Of a DNA stretch of 64,000 nucleotides, positions 33,141 to 46,435 are shown piece after piece. Made by a program: the position numbers and the translations under genes. This stretch comes from Glycine soja (Eukaryota > Streptophyta > Magnoliopsida > Fabales > Fabaceae). The stretch lies in the NCBI RefSeq assembly GCF_004193775.1, contig NC_041002.1, positions 35,251,112 to 35,315,111 on the forward strand, written 5' to 3'. The notes beneath the pieces were generated by a model. That model was not told the DNA's origin. It saw only the letters and a list, made by a program, of their open reading frames with translations, and ran no database searches. The number at the start of each line of letters is the position of its first letter. Position 1 is the first letter of the stretch.

Positions 33141-33690
33141 AACGTAACAAAAAAATGTTGTTACAGAATTAGCTTTTCCCAACTGATTTCAAAGTTGTTG
33201 ATATAAAAATATATATTTTTCAACGACTTTAAATGTCACTGCTATAAATGTAACTTTTGCCAACAACTTCGATGTTGTTGGTATAAAATATTATATTTTT
33301 CAGCGATCTTAATTGTTGTTGCTACAAAATTAGCTTTTCCCAACAAATTTCAAAGTCGTTGCTACAAATGTAACTTTTGCCAATGACTTTGTTGTTGGTA
33401 TAAAATATTATATTTTCTAGCAACCTTAAATGTTGTTGCTACAAAATTAACTTTTCCTAGCTAAAAAACACATTTTTAACGACTTTAAATTTTGTTGGAA
33501 TAAACTATATGTATTGACAAGACAAGATTTTTTGTTACGATAAGTATAATTTTCCCCACGATACTAGTGTCATTGGCAAAAAATTTTGAATTTGCATCAA
33601 CAATCAAATGTTGTCGTGAGATTTTTATCATTGCTAACAACATATTTTTTGTTGCAAAAAAGTCATTGCGAATAACTATTTCTTGTAGTG
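33141..33690 (-). mobile_element. CACTA-type transposon terminus with subterminal repeats
   Basis: On the minus strand the end reads CACTACAAGAAATAG at 33690, a common CACTA terminus. Inside it, about 500 bp consist of repeated words (CAACAACTTCGATGTTGTTGG, GTTGTTGCTACAAAATTAGC, TAAATGTAACTTTTGCCAA) in a period near 120 bp between 33250 and 33450. Such subterminal repeats bind the transposase in this superfamily. I did not find the partner terminus. Confidence 0.55.
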
Positions 33691-33889
33691 ATTGTATGTT
33701 AGGTTGAAAGTAAGTTTGGGGGGAAAATGTGTGTGAATCAATTTTGATACATTTATAGGTCACTTTCATGTGAATTTAATATAGATCACAACTATATTAC
33801 TTTATGAATTTTCCAGTATGTTCTAAAAATAAAAAGAGAAAAGGAAAAAGAAAATTAAGGAAGTAAGAGGAAATAAAAGTTGTAAGTCA

Positions 33890-34502
33890 CTTTGTAAAAA
33901 CAGTGGCATGAACCCAACTTGATTGAAAAGCTGATAAGTCTTTGGATGACCTCTGATATGAGAAAGAGGAATCGTGTGAAATGTGTAAGACATTGATTGC
34001 CCTCTATATCTCATGGTCTTTGTTTTCTTAGAAAAACTCCTTTCAAGCCAAGCCACATTACAAGCCTTGATCATGTCCTTGTGATCTTGATGGGTGTGCA
34101 AGGATTTTATTGCTTATGAGAAAGAAAGCAAAGTCAAATTATGTTTTCAGTTGTGTGATGAGTGTGAGTTGATAGCACCTAAAACAATTGGTGCTCGAGC
34201 GATACACATGTGTGATGAGGATCAAGCATTTTTTAATTGTCAAATTAGGATTCTATGCTTATGTTATGTCTTGACTTAAAAAAAATTGCATTCTTGCTAT
34301 GGTTTCAATTGAAAGTACCACTCATGAGTTTGAATCATTGGTTTAGTATTTTTATGATTAGGAGGAAGCATGTTCTGATTTATTAGAATGAAATCGTTCT
34401 TAGTTCATGTATGTCATTGTAGTATAAGTTCATTAGTAGTATGTTTTTAGTTATGTTATATTTTTTGCTTAAGGACAAGCAAAACTCTAAGTTTGAGAGA
34501 GT
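33890..34502 (+). repeat. 3' untranslated region of an Athila-like gypsy element
   Basis: The stretch ends GGACAAGCAAAACTCTAAG then TTTGAGAGAGT just before an LTR start. This is the layout I know from plant Athila-type elements (polypurine-like tract next to TG). Short frames inside show no clear protein motif. Confidence 0.4.
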
Positions 34503-35500
34503 TGTTAAGTGTCAAATTCGCATACTCTTGAGACATTATTTAAGATATTTTTCTTATCTTTTCTTAGACTTAGAAGATTGTTTTGACTCTAACTACACTG
34601 TTTTTAGTAGTTTATGAATTTTGGTATGATATTTTGATTTCTTAGCTACTTTGTAGTAATTTATCCTATCTTTTTGTAGTTAAAGGGGTTTGAAATGGAA
34701 GAAGTATCTTAGAGATCAAGCTTGGAGTGCTAAAGCTCCAAAGATCAACTTGGACAAACAAAAAAAAAACATAATGAAAATTGACATTTGGCCAAGTCAG
34801 AATCCATGGTTGAGTGAGTCTGCACTCAAAATGGAAATGCTACCTTTTGTATTTTTAGTCTTGACTTGCAAATATATTTTAATTCCCCTTCTCCTTTGAT
34901 ATCATCATTGAATTAGTTATAGTTTTTTTGGTATTGTTGGATTTAGGGAGAAAGAGCTATAAAATGTCCATGTGTTCTTCATCCATTTCGCACCTTTTCA
35001 TGTGTAAATCCGAGTTGCTCACCTCCATGAGTGGCTGATTTCCATTGTTGTAAGGGGTAGACATAGCCAATTATGAACTCTCGTGTATCCTTGGATATGA
35101 ATTAATATATATTTCGCATATTTATGTTCTTTGTTTCTATGTTAGCATTTTGTGTCTTTGCTTTATGATTGTAGTGGATTGGCCAATCATGGCATGATTT
35201 TGAGATGTAAATGATGCTTCAAAGCACTTTTATTATCTGGAACTGAATAAAATGCCCATGAGGCTTAGTGTCTAGGAGTAGAACTAAGTCTTTTGGTAAT
35301 CTTAACGTCATAAAGCTTAAAGCAAGTGACTTGGTTAAGTCTTCGAGGGATCTTGGCTTAGGAGAGGTATCTAAGGCTCTTTTTAGTGCTTTCTTTCTTA
35401 AGCCTAAGTTAATAGTTTGTTTCCTTGCCTATTTTACACAAGTCTCTTAGGAAACAATATCTAGATTTATGCATTGTATTACTTGTTCAATTGGTGTACT
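34503..35500 (+). repeat. Athila-like LTR (3' boundary uncertain)
   Basis: Starts TGTTAAGTGTCAAATTC. It holds AGCTATAAAATGTCC near 34959 as a TATA region and the conserved words AAGTCTTTTGGTAATC and GCTTAAAGCAAGTGACTTGG near 35285-35335. The end is not clear and other retroelement DNA follows. Confidence 0.45.
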
Positions 35501-37040
35501 TGCCAAAATATCCCTAACAGTTGTAAAGCCCGAAGAGGCTTAGAGAATACTTGGTTGTTGTAAGTTGTTTGCTCAGTAGAAATCCTTTAGGTTGAATGAA
35601 CTAAATGTAGTTCTTGGCTAAGAGTAAACCAATATTATCCTCCATGTGTTATGTCATTTTCTTATCTCTTTGTCCTTCAAGTTGTTTTGTGGACAATATT
35701 TTTTTACATGCATTAAAGTGTAACAAGAACCTTTGTTTGTGAAAAGTTTTGAAAAATACACAATACACAATTCAACCTCTTTCTTGTGGGTTCTGTTTTT
35801 ACTTCCACTCTTAGCTCCCAATACTCCACAATAATCCTTGTTTAAAGGGGAAGATAAGCTCTACTCATAGAAGTGGTGAGGTGTTTGATCTAAAGGGTAG
35901 AAGGAGTCCCATTGTCCAAGGGTTTTACATCAAAATAAAAACTTGCTTTTGCTAAAAAGAAGTAAATGACAGGCTAGTGACATGGTTGCTAATTATAAGG
36001 TAATCTAGTTTGAATTTCTAACCACAAATGGTAAGGTTGCTAACCATGAACGACAGGTTGCTCCTTTTACCAAAAATACTAAGATGACAAAAATTAACCT
36101 CAATCAATGTACTAATTAGATAGGGAAACCTGTCAATAACATTTTGATAGTAGTTTATGGTACAACTTTGCTTGGTCACTTACTAATTTAGTGTACCCTT
36201 GCACTAACACAACACAAATGACCAATTCTAGTAGGATTTTCTTTACTGAATTTGTATTGAAAAATGTGCAACATCGAGTTAATTAATTCCTTGATTTTCA
36301 TGGAAAATATATTTAATTCTTTTTGTGATTATCCTCAATCACTTTATAAATCAAAAAGAAAATTTTACATTGGATCTATAATTTTAATATTTGTTTATAG
36401 GTCAAACAGTCAAAAACATGTGTAAAGAATGTGTCAAGATTAAAAGTCATCTACTAACAAGAACACATGTGAACAAAGTTATTGGAATTTGAAAATCAAA
36501 GGCACTCAAATATTTCTTAATCTTTCAACTCACGTGAATTAAGGCAATAAATATGTAACTGTAGGTCAATAACTTCAAAACAAGTGGTCACATAAGACAT
36601 TAAACAACAAAAGATGAAAATCACAAGATTAAATTGATCAAATTAAGAAGAAAAAATTAAAGAACAAGATGACATATGCCAAGAACATGATATGAATAAA
36701 GATATCACTTTGAGTGATTTGCACAAGATTATGGCATTAAACAACAATTGTGATGCTAATAAATAATATATGGTGTGATAGCAACTTAAATATATGATCA
36801 AAAAGTTAATATAGATTCATGGTCAATAATGAACATAATTTATCTTGAAATTTGAAAACACTACTAAATCTAGGATTTAGGCTCTAGATACCACATTATA
36901 TGATCCAATTTATGGTCATATTGATTTATTGATTTTTTCTTGAGTTGGTTATCTTGGAATCACAAATTATAGATGAAATAAAATAAGAAGTGGAGTAGAA
37001 GAAAAGGAGAAGCAGTTATATAACTGACACAAAATGTAAC
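35501..37040. other. Mixed retroelement DNA, no gene seen
   Basis: The segment 35520-35660 (TTGTAAAGCCCGAAGAGGC and following) looks like part of a copia LTR. The remainder is AT-rich without usable frames. Confidence 0.3.
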
Positions 37041-37050
37041 ACTTTTGATT

Positions 37051-37640
37051 GTATAGTCTCATACCTATACAACATTTGAATCTCTCTCATTCTAGTGTGT
37101 ATTCACCAGGGGTGTTACATGCCCACTAGTTTCTGCTTGGTTTGTCCTTAAACCACATCGTACTGGGAGAGAGGCCTACCCTGATACCATTTGTAATGCC
37201 TCTGATTGTCGATGTCTTAGCATCTCACACTCTACAACAATTCACACAACTTCCTCATTGGTCAAAACCTTTCACTGGTCAGAACCATTCGTATGTAGCC
37301 ATTTTTGAGACATCAGCTATAAGCTTTGATACCATGTGCAACGCCTACCTACTTTTAGGATTGTTAACTGTCCCCACAAACCAGCACGAAATTTTTCAGT
37401 ATGTTTTGTCCTCACTTGTACACTTTCTAGAAACTTTCTAGGAGGACACCCATCTCATAATTGCTCCAAATCAAGCGCACTCAACTATGGAGTTCTTAAG
37501 TGATGAATTAATAAAAATTAGATATATTTTGTTTGTATCCACAATACCAATTTATTCTTTTAAATCATCATCAACTGTATAGTCTCATATTTATACAATC
37601 TCTAAAACCCTCTCATTTCAATGTGTATTTGTTAGGGCTG
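37051..37640. repeat. Pair of diverged direct repeats around a GC-richer block
   Basis: GTATAGTCTCATACCTATAC with CTCTCATTCTAGTGTGTATT (37051-37115) recurs as GTATAGTCTCATATTTATAC with CTCTCATTTCAATGTGTATT (37577-37640), 526 bp apart. The block between contains TGATACCATTTGTAATGCC and TTGATACCATGTGCAACGCC. It may be a small LTR-type element or repeat unit. No coding function is seen. Confidence 0.45.
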
Positions 37641-40600
37641 ATACACAAAACATAGTGAATAAAAAAATTAAAATAATAGATAAAATAGAAAAAAAATGAA
37701 ATATATGATAATGGAAAAAAAAGTTATCACTCTCGAGAAAATACTAACAAATACAAGGCCCCATTACAAATTTAACCCAATCAAAGGTGTTTCTTACCCT
37801 ATTTATAATAGTTAGAAAACACCTGCACTTGTTAAACCTAATGGATGACATAAAGCCCATAATAGAAAATAATAATCAAAACCAAAAACAAGCTCAAAGT
37901 GAAATCAAATGACCCAATCACATCCAGAATTTTGCCTTTAACTTCAAATCTAATTTTCACCATAATACAAGTTGAATAAGGTCTGAGGCATAAAAATAAG
38001 ACATATAGATAATTCTCTTATCTTTCCAACGCATCAAACATGTCAATTGGATAACCATAGCTCAAGTTACACTCAAAACAAATAAAAAAAAAAGGAAAAA
38101 TGAAAATTAATGCTTTGGTAATTTACAATTCTGTTCTTTTTGTTCTATAATATCCTAGCTAGGTATGTATCGATCATATAATTTAGAAATTGTAAGTATT
38201 GAAAAAAAATGAGAATTGATTAATTATAATTTAATTATAAAATGAGATTTATTTATAATTTTTATTCGGCATTAAATCTGTAAATGAATAATTATAATTG
38301 TACTTTAAAATAAATATTAAATTTCAAAATAAAAAACTTAAATTTAGACAATTATATTAATCTTTAATGCTCTGTTAAGATGAAAAGAATTAGAAATTAT
38401 GAATAAAAAGTAGAATAAAATAACTTTGTAAATAAGAAAAGGTTTTCTAACTTTTTATTTTAAATTTTAATTTATTTCCACTTTATATTCTTCATTTCAA
38501 AAAAGAGAATAAGATTTTATTTTCAATATAATTATAATTAATATATTTCTTCTTTATCTTCTTTGTTTCAAATCAGATAGTATGTTTCGTTTTCAATATA
38601 AAACTATAATTAACTATTAATTGGAGCAATATAAATTTTTGATTTGACAAGCGCTTTTGATATTTGATTTGAGATAAATATTTTGTAGTTATTGATCAAG
38701 AAAGGATAGATAACACATTTATAAATTTTTAAATAATAATCATTGACAAATATTTAGTTCCACCGTTTCTTTTGCGATTTTAATAGTTACATTTTAGATT
38801 TTAACACATTTTCTAGTTTTTTTATATATTTTATTTTATCCAATAATTAAATCTTAAATTTAACATGTTAATTTAATATTTTATCAAAAAATAATTTAAT
38901 TCAATAAAATGTAAAAAATAAAAGAAGTAAATGTATGAAAAATTAAAAATTGAATCAAAATTATTAAAATTTTCGAAAGATTTTATCCAATTGAAATTTT
39001 AAAGATGACTGGGATAAACTTAAGAATTCAATTATTGAAATTGATTTGTAAAGTGTAGAGACTAAAATTTCATAAAAAAACAGAGGTCAAAATTGAGAAT
39101 CAAGAGAGATCAAAATTACAATTTAAACAGTATTTTTATTTTTATATTTTTGTTTGTAATTATTATTCTTTTTATTTTGAAAATGGTTTTTATTTTTGTA
39201 AATTATTTATATATCTCAGATTAAGTTGAATATTTAAATATTTTAAACACTATAAATATAGAATATAATTTATCAATAAATTAGTGGTTCAAGTGAAACT
39301 AATCCATTAAGAATATAAGTTACATATTCTCAAGAAATATTTTACAAAATTGGTAGATATTTCGCATCAATAACATTATTATAGAAGAATGTAATTTACA
39401 AAATAATATTAAATAATGCTTTGTTATAGTTTCATAAAAAAAGAATATATTGAATATTATTCATGCCATATTATATAAACTAAATTACATAAATATCCTT
39501 TAGATTTGTCCTTATTAAATTCGATACCCATGTTATTTAACCCTATAAAAAAATTATTTTTTGAGCTTTCGTTATACCGACTCCCCACCTCTTAAGCAAA
39601 AAAGAATTACCTAACGTCTTCTTAACAGACTCAAACTAATGTAAAAATAAATAAATTAATATCGAATATAATAAGAGTAAACTTGACAAGAGAGTACTTG
39701 TAATTTACTCTATTATATATCAAAGAGGTAAAAAATTATTAGAGACAAGTAATGCCCGCAAAATCTGTAATCTATAATTTAGTACAATAATAATAAAACA
39801 AAGTAAAGATAAACGTGTTAGTCTCTAAAGTTTTCAAAACGACTAGGTAATATTGTAATAAGGTGCATGAGAAGTTTCCACCATGGAGAAAGCCAATATT
39901 CCCTGTACAGCAAAATAGTCCAACCATTAAGATATGCGTGCTATGATATAGTGCTTAGACACTATAATTCACCCCACAGGTCAATTATATTATATTTCTA
40001 GCAGCCTACATCAACAATAGTGCTCAAATATGTGAATGGTGATTATCTTATTTGTTGGAAGAACCCTTTTGGCAGCAGAGGCTATCCAACTAAAAGAACC
40101 AAAAGAAATGACAAGCATGTGTGCACGCTATTTACTTGATGTAGCCAAATAAAATTTTCAATAAACCAAAAATATGTCTTGAAGTAATTGTAGAAATATT
40201 ATTTTTTTTGTCTGCAAAGAAAATAGTTTAAATAATACAATTATAGTTCCTTCATTTCTTTTGTAATTTTTCAAAAAATAGTCAACAAAAGCTATTTTTT
40301 ATAATTATTTATGAATAACATATAAACTGAAAATACAGATAGATATAACCTAAGAACTTTTATTCGGTAGTGACATCTCCATCATAATTTCACATAAGAC
40401 AAAATGTACTAATTGAATTTGAGAAGTTTAAAGATGATTGAATCCTACCAGCTACAACCCACTAGACCAGTCATACTGTTGGAGAGAAAGGGAAATAGAT
40501 AAGAAGCTTAAAAGTGAGCATAGTCAAAGTTGGACTTTGACCTTATTAGTCGAAATTCAGTCGGTACCAAAAGAAAGAAAAAAAAAACAAAATGCAGTCC

Positions 40601-41030
40601 GTAGAAAGACTTTTTGTTACAAAATAATTGTTAATTTTAAGTTTTAGTTTACTTTAAATTATTCTCTTAAAAAAAATAAAAAGTATTAACTAATTTTGAA
40701 AGTAAGAGTATCTAATGAAAAAAATTTATCTTTATAAAAGACTAAAATATATTTTTCATGTAAAATTTTCAAAGTTTAATTTTATTTCCTTGTAAAATAT
40801 TTGCCCTGTTTTTTATTCTCGTAAATTTATAATCCGTCATTTTTTACTCGAAACTAAATTTGATATGTCCAAACCTAAGTGTATTTTTTTTTTATTTTAT
40901 AATTCAAAATATGATTTATGGAGACTAAAAATCATCAATAATTATAGAAAAAAAATACAAGAATATAATTTCTGACAATTAAAAATTATTACAAATTACA
41001 GAATAAAATATAAAAAAAATGCAAGAATCA
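37641..41030. other. Long AT-rich stretch, nothing recognised
   Basis: Very AT-rich with no frame above about 70 codons and no recognised motif. Likely old intergenic DNA. Confidence 0.4.
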
Positions 41031-41449
41031 GATTAAAAAAACAATCAGTCATAATCGCTGCACCTCCAACCCCCAAACCCCACGCCTCCAACCCACCACA
41101 CCGACGCCTCACCTCCCTGCAAAACATCTCGAACCCTTGTCTCCTCTGCTGCCATAAGAACCAGAAAGGACCAAAATACAAACTGAAAAGATCAAACGCA
41201 AAATCGAATTCAGATCTTTGTTATGAACAATTAAAGAAAATCAGACCCGAATCAAAGCACATTGAAATATGAAAATGAGAAAAGGAAAGAAATTGATGAT
41301 TCTGATGTATGTAATCTGTGTGGGTTATAGGGTAAGGTGGCGAAGGTGTTAGCCGAGAACGACGGCATGATTCGCAAGTAGAGTTTCGACGACATGTCGG
41401 TGGAGCTCAGTGTCGGTTGGATCATAGGCGTCAACGGCCCATACCTCCA
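41031..41449 (+). other. GC-richer patch with exon-like segment, unrecognised
   Basis: 41045-41160 is rich in CC/CAC against a very AT-rich background. From 41331 one plus frame reads 'GKVAKVLAENDGMIRK', a TAG, then 'SFDDMSVELSVGWIIGVNGP', preceded by an acceptor-like GGTTATAG. This looks like a decayed exon of some gene or transposon, but I cannot name it. Confidence 0.25.
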
Positions 41450-41742
41450 AACAATAATCTTATAAAACTTAACGATTAAACTTAATTATCACACATTTTA
41501 AAACTAAACCAAAAATTTATTCTTTTAAAAACTGAATTATCAATAGTTTACGCATTAATTCAAACACCACAATGTCATTTACCTCTCTCTCAACATAAGT
41601 TATTAAACGATAATTTGTTTTTAACCAATAAACAATAATTTGTTAGTACATATCTTCTGTTCCATCGTGTAACTTATATTTTATTTGTAATTTTTATAGC
41701 AAGAAAAACTCTTTTTAAAGTTGTACGTTTTTGACGACCAAC

Positions 41743-41800
41743 AGGGATGGACCTAAGATTAAATAATAGGAGGGACAACTATACTAGAAAACATATTTAC
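41743..41800 (+). mobile_element. Possible hAT-type transposon end
   Basis: CAGGGATGGACCTAAGATT followed by AGGAGGGACAAC resembles the CAGGG(G)CGGA-type terminus of plant hAT elements. I saw no matching inverted end or 8-bp duplication nearby, so this is tentative. Confidence 0.3.
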
Positions 41801-42618
41801 ATATAAAAAAAACTAAATATCTTTAAAAATACTAAATTTGTAAAAGTTAAGTACCATTTACCAATCTCATATACCATAAAAACTTTCATGAATTAATAAT
41901 AAAAATTATATTTATATTAAATAAAATATTGAAAAGAAAAAAGAAACTTGTTACTCTTCCTATTATCTTTCAAGCACACTAGGAACATCCTATGTATCTT
42001 ATTGTGGCAATACCTCACACGTACTGGAATTCTTTTATTTTTTTATTTGTAAGAATTAAAATTATATATAACACAATTTACAATAATTGATGCATATTAT
42101 TTAATTAATTGAGATAGATAAAACGATGTATTAGAGTTCTAATAATTATTGATATGCTTCTATAAATAATTGAAATTTAATTTCTTGATTTGTATCTTCA
42201 ATTTTTGAAACTTAATTAAAAGCCCTTAATATGTTAAGCTTCAATTGATGAAACTACAAAATTCTTCGAATTGTATTTGATTTAATCCAGCACAACAATA
42301 ATAGCAAACAAACATTTGCTTTCAAATTGTTAAAGTATGAGAAGAAGAATATCATTATCCGGGAGAGAAAATTTTAACCATTTTGAGGTGGATTGGGTGG
42401 AGGGAAGCTAAGAGAGAGATATAAGCAAAAGAAAAAGTAGAGAGTGAGAAAAAAAAAATAGATATAATATATAATGCCCTGGAGAAGGTAGACAGTTATC
42501 GAAAGAAAAATGAGGTGAAAATGAATTGTATGAAAATAAGATGTATGAATATATTACTCATCTCATGGGACGAAAATTCTTTTCCTCAGAAGTTAACATC
42601 TATCAGAAAAGAGAAGAG

Positions 42619-42668
<50 letters not shown>

Positions 42669-42775
42669 CTCCTCAATAATATTAATCCTCTCCTGGCCTC
42701 GTGAAAATAATTCTTCCTCGTCTCACAAATCTACAAAGCTCTAGTCCTATCTATCTATTGTAATTCAGTTTGGTC
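41801..42775. other. AT-rich spacer with a (TA)n tract at 42624-42665
   Basis: No gene seen. A TA tract of about 40 bp is present. Confidence 0.5.
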
Positions 42776-42949
42776 ATGAGTAGAAGTGATATGTTTTTGT
42801 GAAATTTTATCCGGTCACCAATATATCTATGCTTTAATTTGTCATGATAAAGATGAAAAAAAATGAGTAGAAGTTATATGTTTTTGTGAAATTTTATCCG
42901 GTCACCAATATATCTATGCTTTAATTTGTCATGATAAAGATGAAAAAAA
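42776..42949. repeat. Tandem duplication, two 87-bp units
   Basis: Copies are 42776-42862 and 42863-42949, each beginning ATGAGTAGAAGT and ending AAAGATGAAAAAAA. The only difference I see is GTGAT versus GTTAT. Confidence 0.95.
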
Positions 42950-44176
42950 ATATATTATTGTTTATAAACTTCATATATTTACTCGTAAAAAATCTAAATT
43001 TTCCATAGATGTCAAATTTTCCATCACTTTTGAAAGGTAGTTTTCAGAGCCATTGTTTTATTATAGGACATTGGACATTATTAATATGATACGGGACGGG
43101 ACTCCACATTTGATAGACCAATATTCTAATTGGTTCTTTGAATACAATCGATCATCTCCAAAAGTTAAGTAGATTTTGATCAAAGGTATTACGTCAGTAG
43201 CTCGAATGTTTTGTATCAACAGATTTTACCTTAACTAATCATACGTTGAAAAGTATGCAAGGCTTGAGGAAATACCTCAATAGCAAGAATGTCTTCTAAT
43301 AATGGTCAATTTATTTTATCTTTTGGCACGATTTTGGAAGCAGGCGTATACTGAAAGTGGCTACCGTATGATACATTGTAGCAATCCAATTCGCACCAAT
43401 TGGGTTGCTTTATGGATGATCCAATTTTCACCTTATTTCTCATACACCAAACAACTCATCAATTTCATGTTCTCTACCTTTCCTATTTCTTTCCTATCAA
43501 ACACAGGCTTACGGATGAAAATGTTTGAAGACCATTTACTTCTTTTCTAGAAGTATTTGTTTCAAAGTATAATATTATATTTTCTAGGAACGTATTTTTG
43601 TAATACTGTATTGTTCATTATGCATGATTGAGTGATTTTAATTACATTTTAAAAGTAATTAAATTTAATTGAAGTGCACATAATTAACTAATTAATTATG
43701 AGGTGATAATTTGTGATGTTTATATTTATGTATTATGATTATGCTTAAATCATGTTTTATGTATTATTAGTTGGTTCTAGAGTGTTTGAACCTAAGTGAG
43801 TGGACCTCAAGTGATGGGGATGGGGTGATGAGTTTAGGAAGTTGTGGATGCAAAGAGAGAGAATGAGAAGAGTCATAAACCTTTCCAAAACTTTACATAA
43901 TCTAAATCAACCTCATAAACACATCTTCTTGCTTCCTTCTTCTCCAGGATAAATAGCTTTCTCGTTTGAAACTTGGATCCTTGATTTATCTTGTTCAAGA
44001 GAGTACCTTTCTTACTCATTTTGTTGTTTGTGGTTGTGTACAATGGTAAAAATCCTCTTCCCCTCCCATTTGATGTTCCATTTTCGTTTTCCTCATGGTG
44101 CACTCATGGGAGCTCATGAGAAAGCTTGTTTTTGGTTCTTACTTAATGTTGTTATGTGTTTTTGAGTCATGGGTCT
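42950..44176. other. Spacer, no gene seen
   Basis: An 82-codon frame at 43302-43550 has no recognised motif and lacks clear coding character. The remainder is AT-rich. Confidence 0.3.
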
Positions 44177-44997
44177 TGATGTAGCTCCATGTGGAGCTTG
44201 TAGGCCTTGGATCTTCTTCATCAATAGAGTCCTTTGCTTCTTGAAGATGAATGGCAACAGAATGGAGAAGGAAGAAAGATGATTGGAGATACCACTTCAA
44301 GGAGAAGATGAGTCAAGAAGAAGTTCACCACCATAGGAAGCCAAGGATAAGAGCTTGAAGGTAGGAGAAGATGAGTGGAGGGAGAGGGAGAGAAGAAGCA
44401 CGAAATTTTGTGCCTCAAATGAGGTCTGAACTTTGAAGTGTAATTCTCAAATGATCAAAGTTGAAAAAATGTATATACATGACCTCTATTTATAACCTAA
44501 GTATCACACAAAATTGGAGGGAAATTTGAATTTTTATTCAAATTTCACTTGAATTTGAAATTGAATTTGTGGAGCCAAAATTTCACTAATTATGATTAGT
44601 GAATTTTAGCTATGGTTCAGCCTACTAATCCAAGATCAAGTCCAAGATTCTCCACTAAGTGTGCTTAGGTGTCATGAGGCATGTAAAGCATGAAGGACAT
44701 GTACAAAATGTGACTATATGATGTGACAATTGGGTGTAGCAAGCAAATGCTCACCTCCCCCTCTAAAATTTAATTGGATTGAGATTCTCCCAATTCAATT
44801 AAATTTATTTCTCAACACACACATCAAATATTCACTTAATACATGTGAAATTACAAAACTACCCCTAATACAAAAACTAGTCTAGGTGCCCTAAAATACA
44901 AGGGCTGAAAAATCCTACATTTCTAGGGTACCCTACCTACATTATGGAGCCCTAAATACAATGCCCCGAAATAATGAAATCCTAATCTAATATGTAA
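44177..44997 (-). repeat. Gypsy LTR, minus strand (inverted partner of 61482-62301)
   Basis: On the minus strand the LTR begins near TTTACATATTAGATTAGG and ends GCTCCATGTGGAGCTACATCA. It contains GGTTATAAATAGAGGTC as the TATA region (about 44490) and matches the plus-strand LTR at 61482-62301 throughout. The pol C-terminus lies upstream of it, so this is a 3' LTR or a fragment with its adjoining pol tail. Confidence 0.7.
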
Positions 44998-45014
44998 AAA
45001 GATAGGTGGGCTCA

Positions 45015-45125
45015 TACATAGTCCATGGGCCTGAAGTCTACCCTAAGGCTCATGAGAACCCTAGGACCTTCTCTTGCATCTTTGGCCCAATCTTCTTGGA
45101 GTCTTCTATCCAATGCCCTTGGGGA
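45015..45125 (-). pseudogene. C-terminal tail of a gypsy polyprotein, minus strand
   Basis: The minus frame reads 'RRLQEDWAKDAREGPRVLMS' then 'LRVDFRPM', matching the plus-strand tail at 61327-61449 ('KRLQEDWARATEEGPRVLMN'). It sits just before the LTR in both places, as the end of pol would. No other pol domain is attached here. Confidence 0.55.
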
Positions 45126-45245
45126 TAGGATTGCATCAGGTCTTACCCTTATGTTGTAGTTGTTGTGGAATAGTGGAAAAGATCTCATCTTGGACTTAAA
45201 GTTCGTCTTTTTCTCCTTCTGTTTAATCAAAGATGTGTATTGAAT

Positions 45246-46435
45246 GTTTTTAGTCTAGGAATGAGTGGTAGGTTAAGTCTTAGTTTTTCTTCATACATGC
45301 TTAATGTGAATCAAACATGATAGATAGATGAATTAATCTCAAAGTTTCTTAGAAACAATGAATTCAACATAGTGTAATCGATTACAAGGTTATGTAATCA
45401 ATTACAAAGTGTTAAAACAAGAAACAAAACTCACTTATATTTGAAATTTGGCTAAAGTCATCCAATTAATCGATTACCAATTTTAGTCATCGATTATAAA
45501 GCCAATTTTAGAAGAAGAAGGCTTTGTGGCTCGAGATAATCAATGATCACATTTAGTAATTGATTGGATTGCGTTTGGAAACTTTAGAAGATCATTGCGT
45601 GACAAAATAATTGAATACCACATTTGATAATCGATTATTCCAGAACCTCGAAAGCTTGAAAAGCTCTCTGTGAAATGAGATAATCGATTACCACATTTTT
45701 GGACATGCAGAACAAATAGGGAATTCAACAAATTAATCGATTACCATATTTAATAATCAATTAAATATGCTTTGGTTGTTAAAATTATAAATACTCTTAC
45801 TTATTCTTTCTCATTAGTAACTCTTGATACGATCTTATCTTTTAAAAAACATTTGAGATTCATCTAAGGGAATTACTCTACATTTCTTCAAGAGATTCAA
45901 GTTGATCAAGATTCATTCATTTTTACACATAAAGGTGTATTCAATTCAATTATGATTTCTTTTTTACTTTCTTAATCTTTGTTAGGGTTACCAAGGATTT
46001 TCTGAGTTGACAAGGTTTCAACTCTTGTTCTTTCTCTTATAAGGTTCAAGGGAGAGGTAGAATTTTAAAGAATTGCATGTGCATAGTGTTTGTACTCGGT
46101 TCTCTAATAGTGAAAGTTCCAAGGAATCTTAGAACAATTGGATGTAGATTCTCTTAAGGACTGAATCAGTATAAATTATGTGTGATTCTCTCTTTCTCTA
46201 ACTCTTAATTTTGTGAATCAATCTTGGTCACGGAATTTATATGAAAGGGCAATAAACTTTGTTTTTCATATGTTTTTGTATTCATTATTTGATAATCTTT
46301 CTTAACAAAGTTTTTGAGAAAACCTTGATTACATAAAGGAGTGTGTTTTAATTGAATCTAAACAATGATTATGTAAAAGTTTTGAAAAGAATCTATTCAC
46401 CCCCCCCCCCCTTCTAGATTCCTGGCTATTCCAAC
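45246..46435 (+). repeat. Copia-type LTR with AATCGATT-type words
   Basis: The segment has TAATCGATTACAAGG and related words between 45370 and 45770, a TATA-like AATTATAAATACTC near 45783, and ends with a C-run and CTAGATTCCTGGC to about 46435, typical of legume copia LTR ends. Start and end bases are uncertain. Confidence 0.45.
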
